A DNA stretch of 23,646 nt, from assembly GCA_000969725.1 (NCBI GenBank), contig JXSR01S041224.1. One strand, given 5' to 3'. Below, piece by piece: positions 1 to 8,240 of the stretch. The notes beneath the pieces were generated by a model. The model saw nothing but the letters and a program-made list of their open reading frames with translations, was not told the DNA's origin and did not search any database. Made by a program: the position numbers and the translations under genes. Position 1 is the stretch's first letter. Each line of letters starts with the position of its first letter. Origin of the DNA: Ophiothrix spiculata (taxonomy: Eukaryota; Echinodermata; Ophiuroidea; Amphilepidida; Ophiotrichidae).

Positions 1-4
1 TATA

Positions 5-874
5 TCTAAATAGATCATAGATTGACCTTTAAAATGGTGAAAGAATGGGGTAAATTGATAAAGGCGTCGTAGAGATACACTTATTTGAATAGGAAGGCAT
101 AAAAACAGTCCTGTCCAACTGTCGTGCGTATGTTTTAATTCTGGATGACAAAATGATGACGTTATCCTTTTCTCTTTTGTTTTTGGGTGCCTTGATAAGG
201 GCCCTTTGAGCTTGATGGCCCTCAAAATTCAATATTCGGTTATACGTGGACTGGGGATTTTTTTCGCGAGCTCGCTTCTGAATCCCTTGTCATATCTGAC
301 GAACGCTATCGACGTTTATCCTGCTTCTTGCCGTTCGCGGTCTTCAAGATCTCTCTTTATTTAGGTTATGCATGTTATGGACTGTTCCTGTTCTTTTGAA
401 TTTGCCTGAATTCTATTATAAGATAGTAAATGCACATACTATAGTACACGCGATTGGGGGAATGCATCCCGGAATCTCCGTTTAACTTCTGCATGAGATT
501 TGGCTGTAAAATAATCCTCAGCAATTAGAAAACGTTGCTTGTTGGTGATCTGATCTTGAGGCATTTTAAGACAGTAGACGTTTTGCACTTGAAGTTGAAA
601 AGACTGCCTAAAATATCTTTTAAATGTAAATTAATAGATCAAGAGGAGATAATCCTAAGATCACTGGAGCAAGGTAATCGGTTTGTGTTATTATTCAAGA
701 GGTGTTGGCAAGAAATTCAATCCAATATTGGTACTTACTCGTTTGACGAGGCGTGCTCATTTGGACAGAACTGTTTTCATACCATATTATTCAAATAAGG
801 ATATCTTTGCAAAGCCTTTATCAATTTTCACCATTCTTTCACCGTTTGAAAGCTTAATCCATAATCTATTTAGA
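5..874. repeat. Inverted-repeat pair (arms about 5-135 and 738-874)
   Basis: The left arm reverse-complemented matches the right arm over about 130 bases at roughly 80 percent by eye, starting at TCTAAATAGAT / TCTATTTAGA. Both arms contain the block TTGGACAG.ACTGTTTT and the block giving PLSI..ILSPF when translated. The 600 bases between are unique AT-rich DNA. This could be one large foldback element or two inverted solo copies of a dispersed repeat. The left end may continue beyond the window. Confidence 0.6.
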
Positions 875-1111
875 AATTAATATTATTTGTTCAAAATCAC
901 TTTTGTTCTTAAGGCTTCCATCTTATTATTGCAGTTTTTTGACTCGCACGGTATCAAGACATGGAATATAAACATTTTACAATAGATATGATATTTCTGT
1001 GGTGATAAAAGACAAAGAAAACTGTAGAAAACGAGCAGATGAAATAATACTAAAACGAGCATATAGTATTTACAATACTCGAATTCTTTATACAAAATAT
1101 GATTAAAACAT

Positions 1112-1240
1112 TGAGCAGGGTATTGAATTGCCATATACCTTGGACCAAATGCTTGATACCAGTTCATACTTTGAATTCGATGGCAAATATTTGATGACGT
1201 CACGACCGAATCTTTGGTAGCGAAAATTTTGTTTGGAAAC
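1112..1240 (-). repeat. Partial copy of the 4.2-kb 'GACGTCACGACC' foldback family
   Basis: The reverse complement matches 4213-4345: both contain ATTTGGTCC, GGCAATTCAATA, the ATCGAAT..AAAGTATGAAC block and TGACGTCA. The second terminal arm is absent, so this copy is truncated or diverged. Confidence 0.65.
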
Positions 1241-1245
1241 TGAAT

Positions 1246-1798
1246 ATGTTTTCAGTCTTACGCTCAATCGCGTACAACGTGTACAACAAAAAAGAGTGTG
1301 TTTGATCCGAAAAGGATCAAATTTGAGGAGAATTTGGATCCGGAAAAGGGTAAGCTCATATTTGATACTTTATCGGATCAATTTGATCTTTTCTTTTTAA
1401 GAGTGTATAAACATATTGTAAATGATAGTTTCTTTAATGTTTGCAAATGTCAATTTGTCTTTCTTTCTTTTTTTCTCTCATAATAAGGTGTATTTTTCAT
1501 AACTATTGTTTTCCTGTTCCCAAGAAAGTATGCAACAAATAAAAAGAAAATAAAGGAAAAACAACAAAAATATGTTTTTCGTATAACATTTGTTCTTGTA
1601 GAATTGTTGTATGTGCGCTTATGGCACTTTATTTTTAGATATTTGTTTTGCTTGTCAGAAAAGCTAAACTAGGCAAGGTCATTATCGAACCGTTTTTCCA
1701 AGTATTACATATATGAAATGTGAGTAAATTGAAGACAAACAATGTTTACACTGTTTTCAGAGGTTTCTTCTTATCAAGTTTATTTCCAAAGGCTATTC
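1246..1798. other. AT-rich stretch, no gene seen
   Basis: Contains a small palindrome TTTGATCC-gaaaa-GGATCAAA (1301-1321) and related GATCAAAT motifs to about 1395. Homopurine and homopyrimidine runs follow. The ORF covering 1298-1483 shows no domain signal. Confidence 0.5.
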
Positions 1799-1902
1799 TA
1801 AACACCTATAATACTTGTCAATGTCATTACTTGGATGAATACGTGTAACAGCACTTCATCAACTTGGTGACTGACTGGATTTAATAAAATCATATAAGTG
1901 TT
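1799..1902 (+). repeat. Dispersed direct repeat, copy 1
   Basis: Matches 2869-2957 in the same orientation, sharing AACACCTATAATACTT, TCAATGTCATT and ATTTAATAAAAT. Similarity is about 75-80 percent by eye. Family unknown. Confidence 0.55.
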
Positions 1903-2205
1903 TTACCTCAATACTAGTATTTTCTTCAGATAAAAAGAGCAGAAGTGCTTTATTTTAGCACCAAAAAGTAATAATAATGATACCCGAAAAATGTTTGATT
2001 GCCGCCAACTTAAAATGAAAGCACCACATTAAAGACAACGACCAATGTGGTAGCATTGTGGTTAAGTTTAAAATGAAATTGCACTGCAGCATAGATGCAA
2101 CTTGCAAGCACAAAATGTAATCAAAGCCCGGGGGCACTCAAATATGAAAGTGACGTACCTGCTCCTACCAGCTTTCGAAAGGTGAGAAATGCATTGAAAA
2201 ATAGG

Positions 2206-2388
2206 GGGTCATTCAGTGTAGAGGGTAAAAAAACTGGGTCATTCCAGGTGATGTGTTGGCAAGATTGAAAAACAGGGTCATTCGGTGTCAGTTTTTGAAT
2301 AAAATAAGCCTAAATTTGACATTCACGAAATCGCTGATCTTCGAAATTTTCGAAAAATTGACTAATTGAGCGAAAAAAGGGGTCATTC
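2206..2388 (+). repeat. Cluster of four GGGTCATTC motifs
   Basis: GGGTCATTC occurs at 2206-2214, 2236-2244, 2275-2283 and 2380-2388. Three are followed by GTGT after one base. Spacing is irregular (30, 39 and 105 bases), so this is an interspersed motif cluster rather than a simple tandem. It adjoins a GC-rich block CCCGGGGGCACTC at about 2128. Function unknown. Confidence 0.6.
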
Positions 2389-2415
2389 TGTGTAGGTTCT
2401 CGAAAAATGGATGAG

Positions 2416-2722
2416 TCACCATAAAAAAGACGATTCTGAGAAGAAGTTGCTTCTACTGTTAAGTCCTTCTTTTAACATCGGCTTGTGCAATTTTTGTGAA
2501 AGCCTTCTGCTCCTCTCATTCAATGGATTACTTCTGAAGAGCTTCTCTCTGTCTAACCATTCAAAACAATTCAAAGATTTTATATGTCTCGATGAGATCT
2601 CCTCTAGATCTTCGCTGTTCTAGGCTAAGAAGCTTTGTTTCTTTCAGTTTGAGTTTTGTTCCACGTCTTTGTACATTTTCCAGAAAAATAATGTCCTTCT
2701 TCAGATACGGAATATTGGAGGA
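2416..2722 (-). pseudogene. CR1/L2-like non-LTR retrotransposon remnant, reverse transcriptase C-terminal tail
   Basis: Reading the minus strand from about 2722, one frame gives NIPYLKKDI, then LENVQRRGTKL, then EQRRSRGDLIETYKIF. This matches the well-known C-terminal block of CR1/L2-clade LINE reverse transcriptases (PYLKKDI..LE.VQRR.TKL ... RRxRGDLIETYKI). A TGA (2561-2563) breaks the frame. A shifted frame continues with LDREKLF and then RSNFFS, which fits the family's final segment, and ends at the TGA at 2416-2418. Everything upstream (endonuclease, most of the RT) is missing and no 3' tail repeat is recognised. It is a dead, 5'-truncated, frameshifted fragment. The plus-strand ORF over it is a shadow. 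Confidence 0.8.
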
Positions 2723-2868
2723 CTATCTTGATTTAATCAATTAAATCAATATTTCCTATTTCGTATAATGGACAGTGCAAGAGACAGGGAAAATTGCAAA
2801 AAAAAAATGATGTTTTCATATGTTGGGATAACCTTTTCTCTTGGCAGTTTTATATCCTTCAGCTAGTC

Positions 2869-2957
2869 TCAACACCTATAATACTTATCAATGTCATTGC
2901 TTGTATAATTGATTTGACAGCACTTGGTCAATTTGATTTAATAAAATTATGTAAGAT
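2869..2957 (+). repeat. Dispersed direct repeat, copy 2
   Basis: Second copy of the repeat at 1799-1902, about 1.07 kb downstream, beyond the LINE remnant. The two copies flank the GGGTCATTC cluster and the LINE fragment. They could be coincidental dispersed copies rather than termini. Confidence 0.55.
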
Positions 2958-3364
2958 TTAATCTTTAAACATGTAGAGTGAATATAATAGTAAAGAAGAC
3001 CAAAAGAGCATACAAGGTTCATTATGCATAAATAAGATCAGTAATAATGTAAAATTATTTGGGACGAATCAGCGTTACACACTGAAGTAGAGTGGAATTT
3101 ACATGCCCTTTCCTTTTAACGTATAGCATTTCTTTCTCTGTTTTTAAAGTCCCAGTAAATTATATATGGTGGGTTGATGGTTAAAAGTGGTCGCTTATAT
3201 TTCTAATACTTCTGTTTTCCAATCTTGCTTATTTTGGGTACATATACTGTATACAATTCACCCAGATGTGTGATAGAGCTATCATACATATATAATCTTG
3301 TTTAACGTTTGCACTACTTTAACTACATCATTTCCGTTACGATGTTAGATAAATGAGAACATAG
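2958..3364. other. AT-rich stretch, no feature seen
   Basis: No convincing ORF, RNA gene or repeat was recognised here. Confidence 0.5.
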
Positions 3365-3798
3365 AAGAACATCCCAACTCCAATAGCTCCCTTCTCTTAA
3401 TTATATTTATGAAATAGAAATACATACAAATTTCTGAAAATGCTTTCACATTACTAAAATAGCATTTCCATGTCAATATCCTAATCATAGAGTCACATTT
3501 GACCTTGTAGTTGACTTTTTTAGACATTGTAAGATAATTGTTAAAGTACATAGTTGCCATATTTAAACAACCATTACAAGAACATTCCAACTCCATGAGC
3601 TCCCCTCTGCAACTATATGCTAGGAAAAGTATCTAACAATGTCTAACAAAGTCAACTACATGGTCAAATGTGACACTATGATTGGGATAAAGACATGTAA
3701 ATGCTTTCTAGTGATTGGAAAGCATTTTCAGAGATTTATATGCATTTATATTTTTCATAACTTAACAGAAGGGAGCTTTTGGAGTTGGGATGTTCTTA
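3365..3798. mobile_element. Foldback (MITE-like) element with an internal third copy of its end
   Basis: Left arm 3365-3535 and right arm 3632-3797 are inverted copies. Each ends in AAGAACATCCCAACTCC and shares AGCTCCCTTCT, CATTTGACC and TAGTTGAC blocks. The 97-base centre holds another copy of the terminal sequence at 3577-3607 (AAGAACATTCCAACTCC), oriented like the left arm. No transposase ORF is present, so it is non-autonomous. ORFs on both strands here are mirror images of the arms. No target duplication could be fixed. Confidence 0.75.
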
Positions 3799-4056
3799 TT
3801 CTGGCGTATTCAAATGCATCTCCCAGGTAGGCAGTTATTTAATAATATAGTCTTCGTATTAATAAAGAGACAATTCAGATCAGAAAAAGGCGTAAGAAGG
3901 CGATTAAAAACTGCAAATAGATGTAATCATTTAATTATGGTAAAAACTATATCAAAACCCAGACTCATATAAAGCTTGTTTATATCAAAATAAGCAATTT
4001 TCTGCGTCGCCCTACTTTCTATTACAAAAGATTTATTTAAATTTCATTTTTCATGT

Positions 4057-4195
4057 TGTCATTTAGAGTTGAAATACGTGAATTGGAGAATTTCTTTTCA
4101 GCGATTGAATTAAACATAACTTTTCTTTTGTTCTCATTATAAAGTTACGTTTGCATTATGATTGTGTAAGATAACCATCTTGTTAATTCAGTAAA
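4057..4195 (+). repeat. Dispersed direct repeat, copy 1 (second family)
   Basis: Matches 7959-8092 in the same orientation. Shared blocks include TCAGC.ATTGAATTAAACA, CTTTTGT and GGTAACGTTT / AGTTACGTTT. Identity is about 70 percent by eye. Each copy lies immediately before a different small foldback element. Confidence 0.5.
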
Positions 4196-4474
4196 GACCA
4201 AATCATAGTAGACCTCCAAAAAAAATATTTTCCCTACCAAACATTTGGTCGTGACGTCACCAAATATTTTCCATCGAATCTAAAGTATGAACGGCTAACA
4301 AACATTTGGTCCAATGTATGTGGCAATTCAATAACATGTGCAATCTAGCACGAAATTTAATTTGGTCTCAACTCGGTGTTGAAGTTATTTTGTTTGGAGT
4401 CACTCGTCATTTTGACGTCACGACCAAATGTTTGGTAGGACAAAATTTGTTTGGAGGCCGACTATGATTTGGCC
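4196..4474. mobile_element. Foldback (MITE-like) element, GACGTCACGACC family
   Basis: Terminal inverted repeats of about 60-69 bases (4196-4264 and 4411-4474) share GGCCAAATCATAGT-type ends, CTCCAAA, the palindrome ACCAAATGTTTGGT and GTGACGTCA. The centre of about 150 bases carries no ORF. A truncated inverted copy lies at 1112-1240. Confidence 0.8.
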
Positions 4475-4616
4475 CTATGAGATAAAAAATAAAACCGACG
4501 TACTGAGACCGTATTTATACTTTTTTGTGAGTGACCATCTATATTGTGCCATACGTTTTCAACAAGCATCCGCTTATTGTTCAATATCTATTCTAATTTA
4601 CATTTGAACGCATATT

Positions 4617-5098
4617 TGAAGATTTGACTTGCAAAACGGCTTACATTCATTTTGCACTTTTTAAGAAAAGGGCAAAAAACTGCTAGGACATGAAAATGTG
4701 TCGAAAAATTCCTGATAGTGATTTTAATAATTCATCAAACAGTTTTTTATTAATTTGCTATTGATTTTTGGTTGAAAATGGATGTAAGCCGTTTTGCAGG
4801 ACACATCATCAAATGTCAACTTAAGAATCACCTTTTCTCTAAATTGTTTGTAAAATGTATTTTTCAATTCTTAATTAAGCTAAGATAGACTTTATAAATA
4901 CCAAATTTCAACATCTGGTCATGTTTAATAAAAAAAAAGTTACCATATATGGGTATTATGTCCTTTATGCCCAAATATGGTCTTACGATGTCCATATTTG
5001 GGCATTAGATGGTTCGCAAGTCAAAGGTTTGTAAGAATCTGTCAAAAACTCATTTTTAAAAAAAAATGTCTCTAAGCCGTTTTGCAATTCAGCTCTTC
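4617..5098. mobile_element. Foldback (MITE-like) element, GCAAAACGGCTTA family
   Basis: Ends are GAAGATTTGACTTGCAAAAC at the left and the inverse of GAATTGCAAAACGGCTTA at the right. An internal AAGCCGTTTTGCAGGACA copy lies at about 4786-4802. A perfect 14-base hairpin, ATGCCCAAATATGG paired with 4992-5005 across 11 bases, sits at 4967-5005. No coding capacity. A rearranged relative lies at 19267-19781. Confidence 0.75.
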
Positions 5099-5437
5099 AT
5101 TTTAGGAGGAGAAATATATATTTTGTATGATCAATATGGATACTTGTCGCACCATATAAATTATTACCTATGGAGAAGTAATAACCGGTCCTTATGAATC
5201 TCATGTTCGGTTCAATCGAAATATCATGGTTTTACATTAGGTGCAAATTACAAGTATTCTTGGTTTACTCTTTATGTTATTTGGTACATGCTAAATTATT
5301 TCTGCTGAAAACGAAACGGTTAAAATCCAAACAAGGTGGAATATGTAACTTTAAGAATGATGTATGCACTTTTTTGTTAAATCTTTTAAATTTCCATGAC
5401 ATGCCGTGAATATGGCAATGAAACAAAGTGACTACAT
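5099..5437. other. AT-rich stretch, no feature seen
   Basis: The open frame at 5194-5409 has no recognisable domain and base composition like its surroundings. Treated as non-coding. Confidence 0.5.
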
Positions 5438-5928
5438 AAGGCAAAAAAAAGGTTTGTCTCAGAAACCTGCTCGCATTGCTATGTACAAGTGAATTTAGCG
5501 CGTAGAACTACGCGCTGGCCCTCATTTTTCTTTTTCTTGCTAGTAATCCAGCGATCGACCGCCGTTCGAGTTTCTTCATGTCTATGGCGACCGAAGGTAA
5601 ATTCCGTTTTAATGAAATTGGTACCGTGTGTTTTGAGTACCAGCGAACCATGTACACACACTTTGCATGCTGGGAAGGTCATTACAAAATGGCAATCTCA
5701 TGAAAATACTGCAAAAACGGAGACAATATGCAAAATAAATCCACTGAATCATTGCGATTTTTAGAAACTTTACTCTAAATTCAAGCGAGAATTATTTATT
5801 TATAACTTTTTTGAGCGTAAATAAAATACCGCATACCGCATAGATATTTTCCTAAAAAAAGAAAAAAAATCGCATAGCGCATAGCGTTTTTGCAAATGGT
5901 TTCAGAGACAAACCATTTTTTTGGCCTA
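5438..5928. mobile_element. Foldback (MITE-like) element, AAGGC...GGTTTGTCTC family
   Basis: Terminal inverted repeats of about 30 bases (5438-5468 and 5897-5927): both read TAAGGC/TAGGCC, a run of A, then GGTTTGTCTCxGAAACC. TA flanks both ends, suggesting a TA target duplication. The interior holds short repeats such as GCATAGCGCATAGCG and overlapping ORFs on both strands without any domain. The end sequence resembles that of the element at 21018-21443. Confidence 0.75.
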
Positions 5929-6219
5929 AGTATACTATTAATAGCTTGTTAAATTGAGTTGGCTAGGGATGGAGATGTTTAAGGTTATGGTAAGTAATGT
6001 TGTAGTATCATGTAAATTGTGCATCAACTTTTTGTCATATCTTTTCAATAATCCAATAATATGATCATAATTTTGGTATGATTTGAAAGGTAATCAATTG
6101 TTTTTTAACATAAACATCTAATGAAACCCAAATAAAGTTGCTTATTAACGCTAGTAAACTATTTAAAGTAATAAGCCCAGATATGGAGTCGGGTATGAAT
6201 GTGGTTGATATGAATGAGG
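5929..6219. other. AT-rich stretch, no feature seen
   Basis: No gene or repeat recognised between the two foldback elements. Confidence 0.5.
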
Positions 6220-6393
6220 TATATGTGGATGTCCAGCCGTATGAGCCGTAAATACCAGAAACTTCATTTTGCGCTACAGGTAAAAACACATGTCAAGGTC
6301 GTAATTTGCCGAAATTGATTTTTTAACACATTAACAATCCGTGTGCATACTACAAAGTACAAGCAAAGTGTCAATTCACGAAAAGGACATATG

Positions 6394-6542
6394 TGTACCG
6401 CCGCGGCAAAAGGGTCCAGTTGTCGGCTCGTACATGTTGCTCCTTGTAGCATATCTAATTTATGGTATTTGTATACATCAGATATGCTACAATGAGCAAC
6501 ATGTAGGAGTCGACAACTGGACCCTTTTGCCGCGGCGGTACA
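6394..6542. mobile_element. GC-rich 149-bp hairpin element nested in the 6.2-kb element
   Basis: Near-perfect inverted repeat: with the flanking CATATG the arms 6388-6456 and 6480-6548 pair at 66 of 69 positions around a 23-base loop. Ends read TGTACCGCCGCGGCAAAAGG. The related copy at 11421-11858 lacks this insert and has a single ATATG at the corresponding point. The flanking ATATG or CATATG (6388-6393, 6543-6548) is therefore read as a 5- or 6-base target duplication. GC-rich arms stand out from the AT-rich host. ORFs crossing both arms on either strand are palindrome artefacts. Confidence 0.8.
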
Positions 6543-6716
6543 CATATGCAATAAGTCTGCATATTTTTAAGACAATCAGCAGAAAATTTAGGGCTTAATG
6601 ATCTTTGAACGCGTTTATCTCAGTTATACGTTTTACCCCCTGACAACCTTTGACGGACTATAACATGACTTCTGGAAATCGTGTGAAGTTAATTAAGGTG
6701 TCATTTTAATCCTTAA

Positions 6717-7253
6717 CACTTCAGTGGTCAGGGTGTGGGACCGCAAAGTAATTTTTTATTGCCCTTCTATGTATTTGTCTAACTTTACCATACGCTTGGT
6801 GGCAAAAAAAATTTAATCGACCCATACCCTTCCCATGCTAATTAGTATAAATAAGTATTTTTGAGGGCTCTCTTCAAATTTGTTTTGCCTAGTGAACAAC
6901 TTTATTTCAAATTTTACTTCAGGAATGTATTTGTACTTACATACTGCAAATATAAGCTAAATTTTATTTACAAATTCTATTTGGAAGTGAGTTTTCACAT
7001 TTTTGGCGGGAAAATTTTGACGAGACATGACAAAATGTTTTTTGGCCGCCATTTTGAAACGGTTTTTCCGATTTTCGATATTTTTTTTTTGTTTTAGTTC
7101 TTTTGAAGTAATATACCTGTGACTAGAGTTTCAACGTAAAATTCTTTCGCGAAAGCGCTTTTTCGGTGTTGGGTCAATATGGACCCCCCCCCCCCCCCCC
7201 TGACCGCTAACGGGCATGTGGCAGACCTTATGCAGACCTTGACCACTTAAGTG
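6717..7253. mobile_element. TTAA-flanked non-autonomous element nested in the 6.2-kb element
   Basis: Ends CACTTCAGTGGTCA and the inverse TGACCACTTAAGTG are inverted repeats, flanked on each side by TTAA (6713-6716, 7254-7257). The uninterrupted relatives carry one TTAT/TTAA-like site at this spot. TTAA targets are typical of piggyBac-type transposons. The class is inferred from the target only, since no transposase is present. A 17-base poly-C tract occupies 7184-7200. Confidence 0.75.
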
Positions 7254-7343
7254 TTAAAGCATGGTCTTTGCAAGTATTCAAAAAAAAGTGAAAATGACAA
7301 GAGGTGGCATTTACGGCTAATTTGGGATGGACGGTCACATATA

Positions 7344-7958
7344 CATTGCCCATCATGTTCTGTCACAAACTTTGAACAATGAAATACCAGAATATTGGTA
7401 AGTTTATATTAGTATACCCAAATGAAATATGAAATAACTCTAGCAAACCTTTACCACAGCGGAGGTAAGTATGGATGACATGGGACGCATATATATATGC
7501 ATACATATTTATATACCCCTCCTTGAAAAATAAACATAAATATGAGTTAATCTTGTTTTAACCGATGCTTATTTAAGATAACAATAATGATAATAATAAC
7601 ACATTATTTAAGTGGCCAGTAATTTATTCAAAGTATCATTTTGTAGAGAAATGGGACATATAAAATTAAATTTGATAAATAAACATGACTTAATACACAA
7701 AATATGCAATAGTATTTATTCTGTAGGCGTGAATTAGGTATAAATTTGCATTCCATTTTGCTCGAGATATAGCAATGCACTTTCGGTAAAAATTTGATTG
7801 CTGTTCAACTCACTAGATTTTGTCACATTTCACTTTCAACATGTGTATACTATTATTCCCGATGTTTTCTTTCTACATTTTCTTTAAAAAAAATTATATA
7901 CTTTTGTTCATTCATCTATCTATGTTGTGTTTGTTTTACCCTTCTCTTTTTAATTTTC
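7344..7958. other. AT-rich stretch, no gene seen
   Basis: Contains an alternating ATATATATATGCATACATAT tract near 7490-7513 and TAATAATAA-type runs near 7583-7600. No coding signal. Confidence 0.5.
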
Positions 7959-8092
7959 TGTCATTTTTCGACAGTTGAAATGGTTTAAATGGGAGAATGT
8001 TGATTCAGCAATTGAATTAAACAGAATTCTCTTTTGTCCTCACTAAAAGGTAACGTTTACTTTATAGGCATAAATATCTTGTTCACACATTA
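7959..8092 (+). repeat. Dispersed direct repeat, copy 2 (second family)
   Basis: Partner of 4057-4195. The TTAGGG-filled foldback element begins about a dozen bases after it, as the GACGTCACGACC element does after the first copy. Confidence 0.5.
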
Positions 8093-8104
8093 AAAAAATC
8101 AGGA

Positions 8105-8240
8105 CCAAGTGTACTTTAGGTCCCATCCAGAATTTTAGGGTTAGGGTTTAGTGTTAGTGTTAGGGTTAGGTTTAATTTAGGGTTAGGGTTTAAGGTTAGG
8201 GTTAAGGTATAGTTTTTGATGGGACCTAAAGAATACTTTT
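8105..8240. mobile_element. Small foldback element enclosing TTAGGG-type repeats
   Basis: Terminal inverted repeats GTACTTTAGGTCCCATC (8111-8127) and GATGGGACCTAAAGAATAC (8218-8236) bracket a degenerate TTAGGG array at about 8136-8206. The whole unit is about 130 bp with no coding capacity. Being enclosed by inverted repeats, the array was more likely carried in by this element than left by a chromosome-end fusion. Confidence 0.7.
8136..8206 (+). repeat. Degenerate interstitial telomere-like (TTAGGG)n array
   Basis: About ten TTAGGG or one-change variants (TTAGTG, TTAGGT, TTAAGG) within 71 bases, all with G-rich sequence on the plus strand. TTAGGG is the telomere repeat of deuterostomes and many lophotrochozoans. 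Confidence 0.75.

Larger units (their letters stand above)
6220..7343. mobile_element. Foldback (MITE-like) host element interrupted by two younger insertions
   Basis: Imperfect terminal inverted repeats: TATGTGGATGTCCAGCC...GCCGTAAATACC at the left and the inverse GGCATTTACGGCT...GGACGGTCACATA at the right. Subtracting the nested insertions (149 bp plus target copy, and 537 bp plus TTAA) leaves about 428 bp. This equals the size of its uninterrupted inverted relative at 11421-11858 (438 bp), supporting the three-layer reading. No transposase is present. Flanking TA on both ends suggests a TA target. Confidence 0.8.

Noticed and set aside
2206-2388. CRISPR-like array
   Set aside because: Repeats are only nine bases, irregularly spaced, in eukaryotic DNA.
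5489-5764. 91-codon plus-strand ORF
   Set aside because: It lies wholly inside the foldback element 5438-5928; poly-Phe run and no domain.
6388-6548. microRNA precursor
   Set aside because: 69-base near-perfect arms with an apparent target duplication and an empty-site relative fit an inserted foldback element better.
6264-6598. Opposed ORFs of 85-95 codons across the 6.4-kb hairpin
   Set aside because: Both arise from the two arms of a near-perfect inverted repeat; the peptides mirror each other and carry no domain.
8136-8206. TTAGGG array as a chromosome end or fusion scar
   Set aside because: It is short, degenerate and bracketed by inverted repeats that extend outside the array.
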